NCBI GenBank assembly: GCA_902599315.1 | Contig: CACKEY010000006.1 | Coordinates: 1 to 64,000, forward strand | Origin: an uncultured SAR86 cluster bacterium | Lineage (GTDB): Bacteria; Pseudomonadota; Gammaproteobacteria; Magnimaribacterales; D2472 | Direction of reading: 5' to 3' | Length of the DNA: 64,000 bases | Part shown: positions 1 through 9,462 of the stretch, in pieces | Position numbering within the stretch: the first letter of the stretch is position 1 | Layout: each line of letters opens with the position of its first letter | The notes under the pieces: generated by a model | The model's database searches: none | Told to the model about the DNA's origin: nothing | Seen by the model: the letters and a program-made list of their open reading frames with translations, nothing else | Translations under genes and position numbers: made by a program

Positions 1-1082
1 TCCACAACTTTGATGAATTAAAACGATTGGATCCTAGACCAGGAGACGGTGCTTTAATAAAAAGAGCTGGAGATGTTATCCCAAAAATGGTTGAGGTGAT
101 TCCAAAAAAGAAAAATAGATCGCACTCAATCAAAATTCCAAAAAAATGCCCATGTGGTAAAGCTGAAATTGTTATTAATTTTCAATCTGAGTGGACAATA
201 GTTGATACAAATACGTCTAAGCCAATAAAGAGGTTCTCAAGTAGTTACGAAGCAAAAAAATTTTTAGATGAAAATCAGGCATTAAAAATTCACATAGCTG
301 AAGAACGTTTTGAGACTCCATTTATGAAATGCTCCGGTGGTAATAATTGTCCTGAGATTTTTCAAGGTAAATTCACTCATTTTGTTTCTAGAAAGGCAAT
401 GGATATTGATGGGCTTGGTCAAGAGATATTATTAACTCTGATTAATCAAAAATTTATTAAGGATTTTGCTGATCTTTATTCCTTGAAGGACCATCGATTG
501 GAGCTTGAAAAGTTAGAGAGGTTTGGAAAGAAATCAGTTGATAATTTAATTAAGTCAGTAAAGAAATCAACTTCAGTTGAATTACACAGATTAATTTTTG
601 CTATAGGGATAGAGGAAGTTGGCGAAACAACCTCAAGAAATTTAGCTAATTATTTTGGGACTATGGATTCTTTACTTAAATCAAGCTATGAAGATTTAAT
701 TGCAGTGCCTGACATTGGCCCAAGGATGGCTGCAAAGATTACAGATTATATTCGTGATATTGAAAATAAAACTTCACTTGAAAAATTACTTAATTGTATA
801 AATATTATTAATCCTGATTTAAAAAGTTCTAATGAAGACTTATTATTCTCTGGAATACAAATTGCAATTACTGGAAAAGTATCCCCAATGTCTCGAGATG
901 ATTTAAAAAATATATTTATGTTGCAGGGTGCGAAAGTTACAAGCTCCATCTCAAATAAAACTAATTACTTAATTGCTGGTGAAAATGCCGGCTCAAAACT
1001 TGAAAAGGCAAAAACACTTGGTATCAAAATAGTGGATGCCACAGATATAGATGATTTTATAAATGATCCAAAAAAATTCTAG
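1..1082 (+). CDS. ligA: NAD-dependent DNA ligase LigA, C-terminal part (5' end outside window)
   Basis: Seals nicks in DNA using NAD+, in replication and repair. About 359 residues are visible. The reading frame is open to the left edge (base 3 is the first full codon), so the adenylation domain lies outside the window. Seen in order: the end of the OB fold (RRAGDVIP-type motif, here KRAGDVIPK), a four-cysteine zinc finger, helix-hairpin-helix repeats including VPDIGPRMA, and a C-terminal BRCT domain over the last 80 residues (GIQIAITGKV...NYLIAGENAGSKLEKA). The zinc finger is odd: the first pair is C-x-C (CPCG) instead of the usual C-x2-C, and 58 residues separate it from the second pair (CSGGNNC), where about 14 is usual. 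The stop overlaps the next gene by 20 bases. The identity is secure from the domain order. Confidence 0.95.
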   Translation, partial: HNFDELKRLDPRPGDGALIKRAGDVIPKMVEVIPKKKNRSHSIKIPKKCPCGKAEIVINFQSEWTIVDTNTSKPIKRFSSSYEAKKFLDENQALKIHIAEERFETPFMKCSGGNNCPEIFQGKFTHFVSRKAMDIDGLGQEILLTLINQKFIKDFADLYSLKDHRLELEKLERFGKKSVDNLIKSVKKSTSVELHRLIFAIGIEEVGETTSRNLANYFGTMDSLLKSSYEDLIAVPDIGPRMAAKITDYIRDIENKTSLEKLLNCINIINPDLKSSNEDLLFSGIQIAITGKVSPMSRDDLKNIFMLQGAKVTSSISNKTNYLIAGENAGSKLEKAKTLGIKIVDATDIDDFINDPKKF

Positions 1083-1671
1083 TAGCCTTTTAATTATCTT
1101 GCTGTTGATTATTTCCTCTTGTGTAAGTTCGCCTCCTGAAAAACCTGATAACATTTGTGAAATTTTTAACGAAAAGAGAGGTTGGTATAAAGCTGCAATT
1201 CAATCAGAGAAAAAATGGAAACTTCCTCCATATGTTTTGATGGCATTTATTCATCAAGAATCAAGTTTTCAAGCAAACATTAGACCAGAAAGAACTACCT
1301 TATTAGGAGTTATTCCTTGGCGAAGACCTTCATCGTCAGTGGGTTACTCGCAGGCTTTAAAGACTACGTGGCAAGATTATCAAGATGAAACTGGAAATTC
1401 TTGGGCTAGTAGATCTAATTTTAGCGATTCAGCTGATTTTGTTGGATGGTACGCTAGCAAAGGTTTTTATCAAGGTTTTTCTGCAACTGACGCCCGATCC
1501 TTGTATCTTGCATATCATGAGGGTTACGCAGGATTCAAAAAAAGAACTTATACAAAAAAAGCATGGTTAATAAAGGTTGCCGATAGAGTTCAAGCAAGAT
1601 CTAACATGTATCAAAAGCAGTATTGGAGCTGTGCGCAGGAACTAAAGAAAAAAAGGTTTTTCTTTTTTTAA
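1063..1671 (+). CDS. Lipoprotein with transglycosylase SLT-like domain
   Basis: A 202-residue predicted lipoprotein that probably cleaves peptidoglycan glycan strands at the outer membrane. An N-terminal hydrophobic stretch ends in the lipobox ISSC, with Cys20 as the likely lipidated residue. The SLT-type signature is AFIHQESSF, with Glu66 as the likely catalytic acid, followed by GYSQALKTTW, matching the GLMQ-type region of lysozyme-like transglycosylases, and YLAYHEGYAGF near the end. The start overlaps the end of ligA by 20 bases, suggesting coupled translation. The last residues KKKRFFFF are encoded by a hairpin that looks like a transcription terminator, so the gene ends inside its own terminator. 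The family assignment is good. The substrate and in vivo role are inferred. Confidence 0.8.
   Translation: MIQKNSSSLLIILLLIISSCVSSPPEKPDNICEIFNEKRGWYKAAIQSEKKWKLPPYVLMAFIHQESSFQANIRPERTTLLGVIPWRRPSSSVGYSQALKTTWQDYQDETGNSWASRSNFSDSADFVGWYASKGFYQGFSATDARSLYLAYHEGYAGFKKRTYTKKAWLIKVADRVQARSNMYQKQYWSCAQELKKKRFFFF
1644..1670 (+). terminator. AT-rich hairpin plus T run, overlapping the end of the transglycosylase gene
   Basis: A 9-bp inverted repeat AAAGAAAAA / TTTTTCTTT (1644-1652 with 1657-1665, loop AAGG) is followed by more T residues. It lies between convergent genes. On the opposite strand the same hairpin is followed by TTTCTTT, so it could serve both. The stem has a single G-C pair, so its strength is uncertain. 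Confidence 0.5.
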
Positions 1672-1673
1672 TA

Positions 1674-4513
1674 CTATACTTCTCTTAAATTTAATCCCAA
1701 TGAAGATGCTTCTTTTTTATAGGCCTCTCCAGCAAGAATTGATTTCTTAGATTGCTCAGAAAGGTATTTTTTACATACCCTGACTAGGTCCTCAATTGAA
1801 CAGTTGATCACTCGTTGTCTCATTTCAAGACGTTCTTTTACAGAAATTCCCTCTAAATTAAAATTAAAATCATTTTTCGCTTCTCCAACTGGCGATAGAG
1901 GTTTGTCGATTGATGATACAACTCCGAGGATTGCTTCTTCAAGATGCTGACTAGAAATAGATGTTTTTGCCCACTCAATTGCATCTTTAAATGCTTTGAA
2001 TGTTTCTGCGCATTTAGGATCTCTGTATGAGAAAAATTTAAAAGTATTTGTTGAGGTATCATTTGTTGCGCCTGCTCCGTATGCTCCTCCTTTTTCACGA
2101 ATGGCTGTGTGTAAAAAACCATTTCTTAAGACAGCTGCTAAAACAGAAAGAGCAGCAGAATCTGGATTATCTCTAGATACTCCTTGAAAAGCTTCAGCAC
2201 AGTAGCAAACTTGAGATCCTGTAAGCCATGCTATCTCGCTATCAATCGGTTGGATAAGTGATTGCTGTGGATTAGATTGAATATTCTTAAATTCTACTGT
2301 TAGATCTTGCATGGCTTTAGGAGAGCATGCAGTAAAAATTTTGAATGGAGTATTTAATATTTTTGAATGAATACTTTTTAGGATATTCAATATGAAAGTA
2401 GCATCATGGGAATTTTTTATTTTGGTAATAGCTTGTTTTGATTGATTTAACATTTGCAGTCCAGACATTTGAAATGCTGTTGCTGAATATGGATTTAGGC
2501 TACTAGCAGCTGAATTCATAGCCAAAACATGACCATTTTGATTGATTGACTCTTCATTTTTAGCAATAAATATATTAAATAAATCTAATAATCTACCTTC
2601 TTCATCAAAGCGAGCCTTTTCTAATGTATTAAAAATTAGTTTTTCCATTTCATTAAAATTACTTTCCAAACATTTGGAAGAAATGCTTAAGAAAAGATTT
2701 CCTGGAGCCTCTTGGTCATCTGTATTTAATCTAAATGAAGCACTTATACCACCTGTCACACTTGATTGAAGAGCTTGAATTTCCTCGTAGGAATTCTCCA
2801 TAAGACCTACCTCAGTCAATATAAAGGTATATAGAGGCGAGAATAGTAATTCTTGTTCAGTAAGATTTTTGCATGGAAATAAAAAATCTGAGTAAATTAG
2901 TCCATTTGTTCCAACTTCATATATGGATCTATTGCTTTTTGAAAAGGACTCATTAGCATATTCACGCTTTAGGGGGATGTCCTCTCTTGTAACCTTTGGT
3001 AAAATTTCAACATCATCTTTAGCTTCTTGACGAGCTTTTAATGCGTCTGCAAGATCATTTATTTCAACTTTTTCATTATCAGTTAATGATTTTTCTTTAT
3101 TTATAAGAGTAGTAGAAAAGAAATTTTCTAACTTTTCATTAAATTTTGAGTCAGGCTTTAATTCATAATTTAGTCTGTGCTGATTCTTGATAAGGCTGGT
3201 AGAAATTAATTCTTCTAAGTATCCTTTTTTTGAAAGAAGAGACTTAAGCTTTTTAAAGTTTGTATCAAGATCCAACATTGAAATTGGATCATCATGATGT
3301 ATACACGCATTCATGCATCCTAGCATTAACTGCAATCCATATGGCATTCCACCACTAGAAACTTCCCTTTGACTTATTTCTAATTGATGTAAAGATGAAT
3401 TTACTAGATCTTTGGGAACTCCATCACTGACCAGCTTCTCAAGAGTAGTTAGGATTAATTTTTCAACTTCTTCGGCATTACCTTCTTCTACTCCCTCTAA
3501 TCCAGCCATGAAAACAATTTCCTTATTACTTGGCTCAATGCCAAGGAATGGTGAAGGTGCTTTGCCTAGCTTTGATACCTCTAATGCTTTCTAAGAGGGG
3601 ATGCAGAATTATTCAGAAGAATATTTGATAAAAAATATTTCTCTAATAGATTCAATGGATCATGACTATCACCAAGCAACCAGCTAATAACAACATGATG
3701 ATTATTTTCATCACCGGGAAGGGGCTGGTATGTTCCGCTAGCCTTAACAGGATTTGTAAAAATTTTAGCAGGATTAATTTTCAGCTGGTCTGATGCAGGC
3801 GTAAATTTTTGGAAGACATTTTCTTCAAGATGAGCATGAACGTCATCAATAGAAACATTACCAAATGTAAAAAAAGTGGCATTACTTGGATGATAATGTT
3901 TTTGATGAAAGGCAACCAAATCATCATGCGTTAAGTCGATGATTTTTTCAGGATCGCCACCACTGTTATGATGATAGGTAGTTTCCTCAAAAAGATGTTT
4001 TGACATACCATGCCATAATTGGTCAGTAGGGGAGCTCATCGCTCCTTTCATTTCATTAAATACCACTCCTTTAATCTCTAATTTATCTTGGCTATCAATT
4101 TCAAGTCGATGGCCTTCTTGAGAAAAATCCAGAGGGTCTAATCTTGGAAAGAAAGCTGAATCAACATAAACATCTAGCAAATTTTTGAAATCTTTATTGT
4201 TTTGAGTTGCAAACGGGTAAGCAGTCCAATCACTTGAAGTGAAGGCATTCATGAATGAATTTAGGGACCGTCTTATCATCATAAAAAAAGGATCACGAAC
4301 AGGGTATTTTGCTGAGCCACACAGTGATGTATGTTCTAGGATATGAGCTACACCTGTGGAATCTTCTGGGATGGTTCGAAAAGCAACCATAAAAACCTTT
4401 TCATCATTGTCTGCGTCAAGATGAATATGTTGAGTATTAAATTTTGAATGTTTATACACTTGAGCATTAACATCCAATAATTCTATTTTTTTAGATTCTT
4501 TTAGTTCAAACAT
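1674..4513 (-). pseudogene. PreP/Cym1-like M16C insulinase-family metalloprotease, broken by a frameshift
   Basis: Two reading frames together cover one long M16C peptidase: 3581-4513 (310 residues, N-terminal catalytic part) and 1674 to about 3590 (more than 611 residues, the rest). The inverted zinc motif HILEH is present (His57, Glu60, His61) with a distal Glu in FNEMKG (Glu154). This is the presequence-protease type that degrades small peptides. The upstream frame ends NNSASPLRKH-stop. The downstream frame, read back to its upstream stop at 3591-3593, gives KALEVSKLGKAPSPFLGIEP, which continues the upstream SASPLRK if one base is added near 3588-3590 (an AGAAAG context on the minus strand). 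With that base the product would be 946 residues, close to family length. The break could be a real mutation, a sequencing error or a recoded site. Everything outside this point is intact. Confidence 0.85.
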
Positions 4514-4573
4514 GGTTTAAATATTAATTAAATGCCTTATATTAGTTATATTATAAGAGGATTACTATTACAT

Positions 4574-5089
4574 ATGACACTAAAAAGAAATTTTTCAATA
4601 CTTACAGCAATATTATTTTTTGCTTCGTGCACATCCACACCCTTTACAGAGTTAAATAGTAGGGATAATTTCCAGTTAGACGAAGGAACAACCTTTAAAG
4701 TTCAATTAAATAAGGACTCATTGCCAGTGGAGATGGACCCAATTTTAATTGAAAATTTAGGAGATGCTGCCAAAAATTATTTGGAAGGAGTAGGGCATAA
4801 ATTTTCAAATGATGCTTCGCTTTCTATTGATGTAAGTGTTACAACAAAAGATAAAATTAGATATGATGATTTCCGTTTCTATGGTTACCCAATGTATAGA
4901 AGTTATCTTTATGAGCCAGACAGAATTAATTCTATTCCAGAGTTTTTTCTTCGAATTTCTGTGATGGATGATGAGGTAGAAAAGACTTTATGGACTGGCC
5001 TAACAAAATGGCGCAAAGGTTCAAGCTATGCTCCCACTGATATGCAATCTGCTGAAATGTTAGTGGAGAATTTACTAGTTAATCTTTAA
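4574..5089 (+). CDS. Predicted lipoprotein, DUF4136-like
   Basis: A 171-residue protein of unknown function. The start at 4574 is chosen because it begins a classical lipoprotein signal (MTLKRNFSILTAILFFASC, lipobox FASC). The frame is open up to an ATG at 4532, which would put 14 extra residues before the signal. The mature part has a DUF4136-type layout: a region with IENLGDAAKNYLEG and the phrase LSIDVSV, then a basic and aromatic stretch (FRFYGYPMYRSYLY), then a C-terminal LWTGLTKW. DUF4136 lipoproteins are envelope proteins without a defined biochemical role. It converges on mnmC and overlaps it by 11 bases. Confidence 0.6.
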   Translation: MTLKRNFSILTAILFFASCTSTPFTELNSRDNFQLDEGTTFKVQLNKDSLPVEMDPILIENLGDAAKNYLEGVGHKFSNDASLSIDVSVTTKDKIRYDDFRFYGYPMYRSYLYEPDRINSIPEFFLRISVMDDEVEKTLWTGLTKWRKGSSYAPTDMQSAEMLVENLLVNL

Positions 5090-6905
5090 ATCTCAATGGC
5101 TCGATAGCTATAGCAATTCCTGAGGATATAGGGCTCGGAGTGTTATTGATTAATGATGCAACATGCTCTCCTAATATTGGACCTAAACTAAATCCTCTAG
5201 AGCCAAGCGCGCCTATAGCATAAACGTTTTCTTCAATTTTTCCTGCTAAAGGTAGCCTATCTTTGCTGCCAGTTCTTAGACGAGCCTCCATCAAGATGCC
5301 TGGCTCACTAATTAGATCAGTTTTAAAGTTTTCATTTATTCTTTTGATGAGCTCTACTCCAACCTCATAAGAAACTTGAATATCTTCATACTCTTTTTCA
5401 TGAGATGAACCAATCCAAGTAATATTTTCTAACTTTGGCAAAATATAGCCTGCTGAGTTCACTGGAAGATTAAGATCAATTGACTGATCGCCTTTTAAAC
5501 CAACTAGCTGTCCTTTTGAGATCTTCAGTCCAGATAAATATTTTTCTAGGCTTGGACCATTTGCAATAATTAAATCGTCATAAGCACATTTTTTTTCTTG
5601 ATTTAAAAATTCAATATCTAATTTAGATCCATTCTTAGACCATTTATCAAAACAATGATTTAAGGTTATTTTTATCTCAGGATGAGCAGTCATTTCTCGA
5701 CAAATTAATTTTGGAAAAAGATACCCACCTTTTTTAACTAACAGTCCATCAGATTTAAATCCATATAACTTTTCCATTTCTTTTTTATCTAAAATCTGAA
5801 ATAAGTCATCTCTATTTAAACTTTTGATGTCTTGAATCCATTCTTCCTGATAATTATTAGAGTGAGTAAATAAAAGACCAGTATTTTTATATGCATTCGG
5901 CATTTGTTTATACAATTTTTCTGCAAAAAAGTAACTTTGCGCAGTTAAAAAAGAATATGGCGAATTATTAACTGAAAATCTGGGATACATTGCAGCAACT
6001 GGATTGCCTGATGCGCCAGCAGCAATAGATTCTGCCGACTCAAACATTTCTACATCCGATCCATTTTGTACAGCTGCATAGGCCACAGAACAAGCTGCTA
6101 TACCAGTTCCAATGATACCTATTTTCTTTTTTTTATTTTGAAGAGTGCTCGCATGAGAAGCGCCAAATGATTTACTTCCAATAAGCTTATGACGTTTTTT
6201 TCCAAAGCCTTTCACTTTGTTTACCTCAAACCCAAATTTTTCTAGTCCTCTTTTGACAAAACCAGCCGAAGTAAAAGTTCCAAAAGTTGCATTTCTTGCA
6301 GACAAAAAATTTATATATTGAAAAACAGAATTACTCCACATAGATTTATTCTTGTTAGGATCAAATCCATCAAGGTACCAAGCATTAATTTGATTATTCT
6401 TTAGCCCAAGAAGATTTTTTAATCCTGACTCAACGTCATTTTGAATAAGCGTAAGTCTAATCTTTAGAGATGGAAAATAAATTCTTTTGGTATCATTATG
6501 TGTAAGATCGTAACTCTCTAAAAAAATATTACAGATCTCTTCCAGATCAGGAAAATTTCTAATGATTTTAAGTACCTGCGCTTTAGTAGGAAACGCCTCA
6601 TCAATTGCAAGATATTCTAGGTTATGAGAGTTAAGATCTTTATTATTCTCAAACCAAAATTTAGCAGTGACGAAAAAATTCAAACCAAGTCCAAATCCTA
6701 GTTCTCCAATACATATTTGAGAGGAATTTCTAATTCTTTCAAGGAGCTGATTAGGCTCTATAAAGATATTTGTAATTTCTGAGATCGCATCATCTTGAAA
6801 GAATCTGTCATGATATTTGTTCGAGAAGGGCAGGCCATCCTTCCATATAATTTCCTGGAAATTCTCTTCAAAGGGATTTTTAAAACAGCTATGATGAACT
6901 GGCAT
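5079..6905 (-). CDS. mnmC: Bifunctional tRNA 5-methylaminomethyl-2-thiouridine biosynthesis protein MnmC
   Basis: Completes the mnm5s2U modification of wobble uridine 34 in Lys, Glu and Gln tRNAs. The C-terminal FAD domain removes the carboxymethyl group, and the N-terminal domain methylates with S-adenosylmethionine. In 608 residues the methyltransferase half has GELGFGLGLNFF (about residues 67-78) and WYLDGFDPNKN. The oxidoreductase half begins at about residue 260 with the FAD-binding IGIIGTGIAACSVAYA and ends with the FAD-domain motif AIGALGSRGFSLGP. The length fits the fused MnmC of Gammaproteobacteria. It is followed by the 3' end of a convergent lipoprotein gene, overlapping 11 bases. 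Confidence 0.93.
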   Translation of the reverse strand: MPVHHSCFKNPFEENFQEIIWKDGLPFSNKYHDRFFQDDAISEITNIFIEPNQLLERIRNSSQICIGELGFGLGLNFFVTAKFWFENNKDLNSHNLEYLAIDEAFPTKAQVLKIIRNFPDLEEICNIFLESYDLTHNDTKRIYFPSLKIRLTLIQNDVESGLKNLLGLKNNQINAWYLDGFDPNKNKSMWSNSVFQYINFLSARNATFGTFTSAGFVKRGLEKFGFEVNKVKGFGKKRHKLIGSKSFGASHASTLQNKKKKIGIIGTGIAACSVAYAAVQNGSDVEMFESAESIAAGASGNPVAAMYPRFSVNNSPYSFLTAQSYFFAEKLYKQMPNAYKNTGLLFTHSNNYQEEWIQDIKSLNRDDLFQILDKKEMEKLYGFKSDGLLVKKGGYLFPKLICREMTAHPEIKITLNHCFDKWSKNGSKLDIEFLNQEKKCAYDDLIIANGPSLEKYLSGLKISKGQLVGLKGDQSIDLNLPVNSAGYILPKLENITWIGSSHEKEYEDIQVSYEVGVELIKRINENFKTDLISEPGILMEARLRTGSKDRLPLAGKIEENVYAIGALGSRGFSLGPILGEHVASLINNTPSPISSGIAIAIEPLRFKD

Positions 6906-7007
6906 CTATATGAATTTTAGCAGGAAATAAAAAACCAATTCTTGAAATCACAAATTACAATCTAACTTCTGATAAAGATATCCGTCTTCCTAATTTTTTA
7001 ACAGCAT

Positions 7008-8240
7008 TTATGCCTTTGTTGGAATATCTTTAAAAGCCAAGCCTTTGTCGGCTCTTGGATCTTGAGGCAAGCCTAGGACTCTCTCAGCTATTACATTTCT
7101 TAAAATCTCATCAGTTCCGCCAGCAATTCTTAAACCAGGTGCTCCAAGCCATGCTCCTTGAAATGAGCTTACGCCATCATTCTCATCAATTAACATTCCA
7201 GCCATATCATCGGAATCGATTCCAAAGTTACCAATTTCTTGCAACTTATTTGCACTTACGATTTTTGTAATGGAAGCTTCTGGCCCAGGAGCCTCTCCTT
7301 TTGAGAGAGCAGAGATTGTTCTAAATTTAGTATATTTAAGACCATTGGCTTCACAAAACCAATCAGCAAGTTTTTCTCTCACTGAGTCATTTTTTATCAT
7401 TGCTTCACCAGCATCATCTTTGGTTTTAGACAAGATTAATGCCTCTTCAATGTCAGAACCTCTAGCATCGCCAACAGCTAGTCTTTCATTCATAAGAGTA
7501 GTAATGGCTACTTTCCATCCATCTCCAATTTCTCCAAGACGTTGAGAATCGGGAATACGAACATCATCAAAGTAAACTTCATTAAACCCAGCACCAGTTC
7601 CTGCTTGACCTGTGATTTGTTTAATTGGCTTCACGGTTATTCCTGGAGATTTCATATCTACAAAAAAGAATGTAAGCCCTTTATGTTTGGCTAAATTAGG
7701 ATCGTGGCGCACAACCAAGATACCAAAATCAGAATAATGTGCTCCAGAAGTCCAAACCTTTTGACCATTAATTATCCAATCATCACCATCTCTTTCAGCT
7801 TTGCTTCTAAGACCAGCAACATCTGAACCTGCTGCAGGTTCAGAAAATAACTGACACCAAATTTCTTTTCCTTCAGCCATGGGTGCTAAATACCGATCTT
7901 TTTGATCTTCAGTAGCATATTGCATCATTACAGGACCACACATGCCAAGACCAATTTCAAATATACCACCCGGGACATTAAATTTAGCTTCTTCTTGTCC
8001 CCATATAATCCTTTCAATTGGGGAGGCCTCTATACCACCATATTCTTTTGGCCAATGAAGCATAGCCCAGCCTGCTTCATATTTTTTTTGTTGCCATGCT
8101 TTTGCAACTTTTAAATGATCTTCAAGCGTTGAATCGGCATGCCCACCGCTTTTATTTTCTTTAAGTTCTGCATTTGCTTCAAGCCACTCTCTGCATTTTG
8201 CCCTAAATTTAGCCTGTTCTGGTGTGTCGTTAAAATCCAT
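7008..8240 (-). CDS. Acyl-CoA dehydrogenase (subunit A of an adjacent pair)
   Basis: A 410-residue flavoprotein of the acyl-CoA dehydrogenase family. It oxidises an acyl-CoA thioester to the enoyl-CoA with FAD, passing electrons to ETF. Seen: an N-terminal helical part (DFNDTPEQAKFRAKCREWL), the flavin-side motif SEPAAGSDVAGLRSKAERDG followed by QKVWTSGAHYSD, and a C-terminal GGTDEILRNVIAERVLGLP. It lies three bases downstream of a second, shorter acyl-CoA dehydrogenase, so the two are surely cotranscribed. Such pairs (for example FadE28-FadE29 and FadE26-FadE27 of actinobacteria) form heteromers acting on bulky or steroid-side-chain substrates. A heteromer is likely here, but the substrate is unknown. 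Confidence 0.88.
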   Translation of the reverse strand: MDFNDTPEQAKFRAKCREWLEANAELKENKSGGHADSTLEDHLKVAKAWQQKKYEAGWAMLHWPKEYGGIEASPIERIIWGQEEAKFNVPGGIFEIGLGMCGPVMMQYATEDQKDRYLAPMAEGKEIWCQLFSEPAAGSDVAGLRSKAERDGDDWIINGQKVWTSGAHYSDFGILVVRHDPNLAKHKGLTFFFVDMKSPGITVKPIKQITGQAGTGAGFNEVYFDDVRIPDSQRLGEIGDGWKVAITTLMNERLAVGDARGSDIEEALILSKTKDDAGEAMIKNDSVREKLADWFCEANGLKYTKFRTISALSKGEAPGPEASITKIVSANKLQEIGNFGIDSDDMAGMLIDENDGVSSFQGAWLGAPGLRIAGGTDEILRNVIAERVLGLPQDPRADKGLAFKDIPTKA

Positions 8241-8243
8241 ATT

Positions 8244-9365
8244 TTATCCTTTTGCTAATGTGTTGATTTTTTCTAAGTTAGAAACTAGCTTCTCTTTCCA
8301 AGTCGCTTCAGATCCAAGCAAAACAGAAAGAACTTTTGATCTTTTGTAAAATAAATGACAATCATACTCCCATGTAAAGCCATTTCCACCATGAGTTTGA
8401 ATATTTTCTTTTGAGCATAATTGAAAAGCTTTTGTTGCACTCACTCTTGCAGTGGCAGCAGCAAGAGGTAGTTCTGCAGACTCTGATGATAGCGCCCAGG
8501 CTCCATAATAACAATTTGATTTAGCAAGTGTGACAGCAATATACATATCAGCAAGTTTATGTTTTATGGCTTGATAAGATCCAATTTGCCTGCCAAATGC
8601 GAATCTTTCCATAGAATATGCTTTCGCCATATCTAACGCTGCTTGAGACCCCCCAACTTGTTCAAATGCAAATAAAACAGCTGCTTGATCAAGCAAATGT
8701 TGAATGTAAGTCCAACCCTTACCAGTTTCTCCAAGTAATTTTGATGGAGTATCTTTAAATTCAACTTTAAAAAAAGCTCGAGAGGTATCAAGATTCTTTT
8801 GAGGTGTAACTGTTACCGAAGTGTCATCAAGATCAACTAGTCTTAAATCAGTACCAGATTCAGACTTAACAACAAGAATCATATGGGAGGCAATCCCTGC
8901 ATCCGGAACAGCGATTTTAATTCCACTGATTTTTTCAGACGTTACAGTTACACTTAAATTTGATTCTGTTGCTTGATGAGTATCTTCAGCAATTCCATAG
9001 GTGCCAACTGCATCACCAGAGACTAATTTAGGCAATAACTCAGATTTAATTTCCTCATTAGCAAATTTTATTAGTGCTTCAGTAAAAAAATAAACAGAAG
9101 AAGAAAATGGAACTGGCGCAAGAGATCTTCCAAGCTCTTCAGCAATGACACAAAGTTCTAAGTGACCTAAACCAAGACCATCATAGTCCTCAGGGATTCT
9201 GACTCCTGTCCAGCCTAATTCAATAATTTTCTGCCAAAGTTTTTCATCACCTTCAAGCGAGTTATCCATTACTGCTCTTGCATTTGCAAGTCCACCTTCT
9301 TTATCAAAGAATTTTTTTGCTTCATCTTGCAAAAACTTTTGATCATCTGAGAAATCTAAATTCAT
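8244..9365 (-). CDS. Acyl-CoA dehydrogenase (subunit B of an adjacent pair)
   Basis: A 373-residue acyl-CoA dehydrogenase-family protein, first gene of a two-gene operon. Seen: an N-terminal start MNLDFSDDQKFLQDEAKKFF, an alpha-helical first domain with GWTGVRIPEDYDGLGLGHLE, a reduced middle beta domain with TYGIAEDT in place of the usual TEP-x-AGSD flavin motif, and a C-terminal domain with AFGRQIGSYQAIKHKLADMY and QTHGGNGFTWEYDCHLFYKR. The weak middle motif alongside a normal one in the partner at 7008-8240 fits a heteromer in which the flavin and active site are supplied unequally. Being first in the operon, it probably carries the promoter in the 97-base gap facing the divergent gene at 9463. 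Confidence 0.87.
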   Translation of the reverse strand: MNLDFSDDQKFLQDEAKKFFDKEGGLANARAVMDNSLEGDEKLWQKIIELGWTGVRIPEDYDGLGLGHLELCVIAEELGRSLAPVPFSSSVYFFTEALIKFANEEIKSELLPKLVSGDAVGTYGIAEDTHQATESNLSVTVTSEKISGIKIAVPDAGIASHMILVVKSESGTDLRLVDLDDTSVTVTPQKNLDTSRAFFKVEFKDTPSKLLGETGKGWTYIQHLLDQAAVLFAFEQVGGSQAALDMAKAYSMERFAFGRQIGSYQAIKHKLADMYIAVTLAKSNCYYGAWALSSESAELPLAAATARVSATKAFQLCSKENIQTHGGNGFTWEYDCHLFYKRSKVLSVLLGSEATWKEKLVSNLEKINTLAKG

Positions 9366-9462
9366 TATATTCTTATATAGTTTTGAGTTAGAGCTTATAA
9401 TTTAATGAAAGATATTAGAACATATTATTTAATACAATTTAAGACACTAACTCTTATTACTT

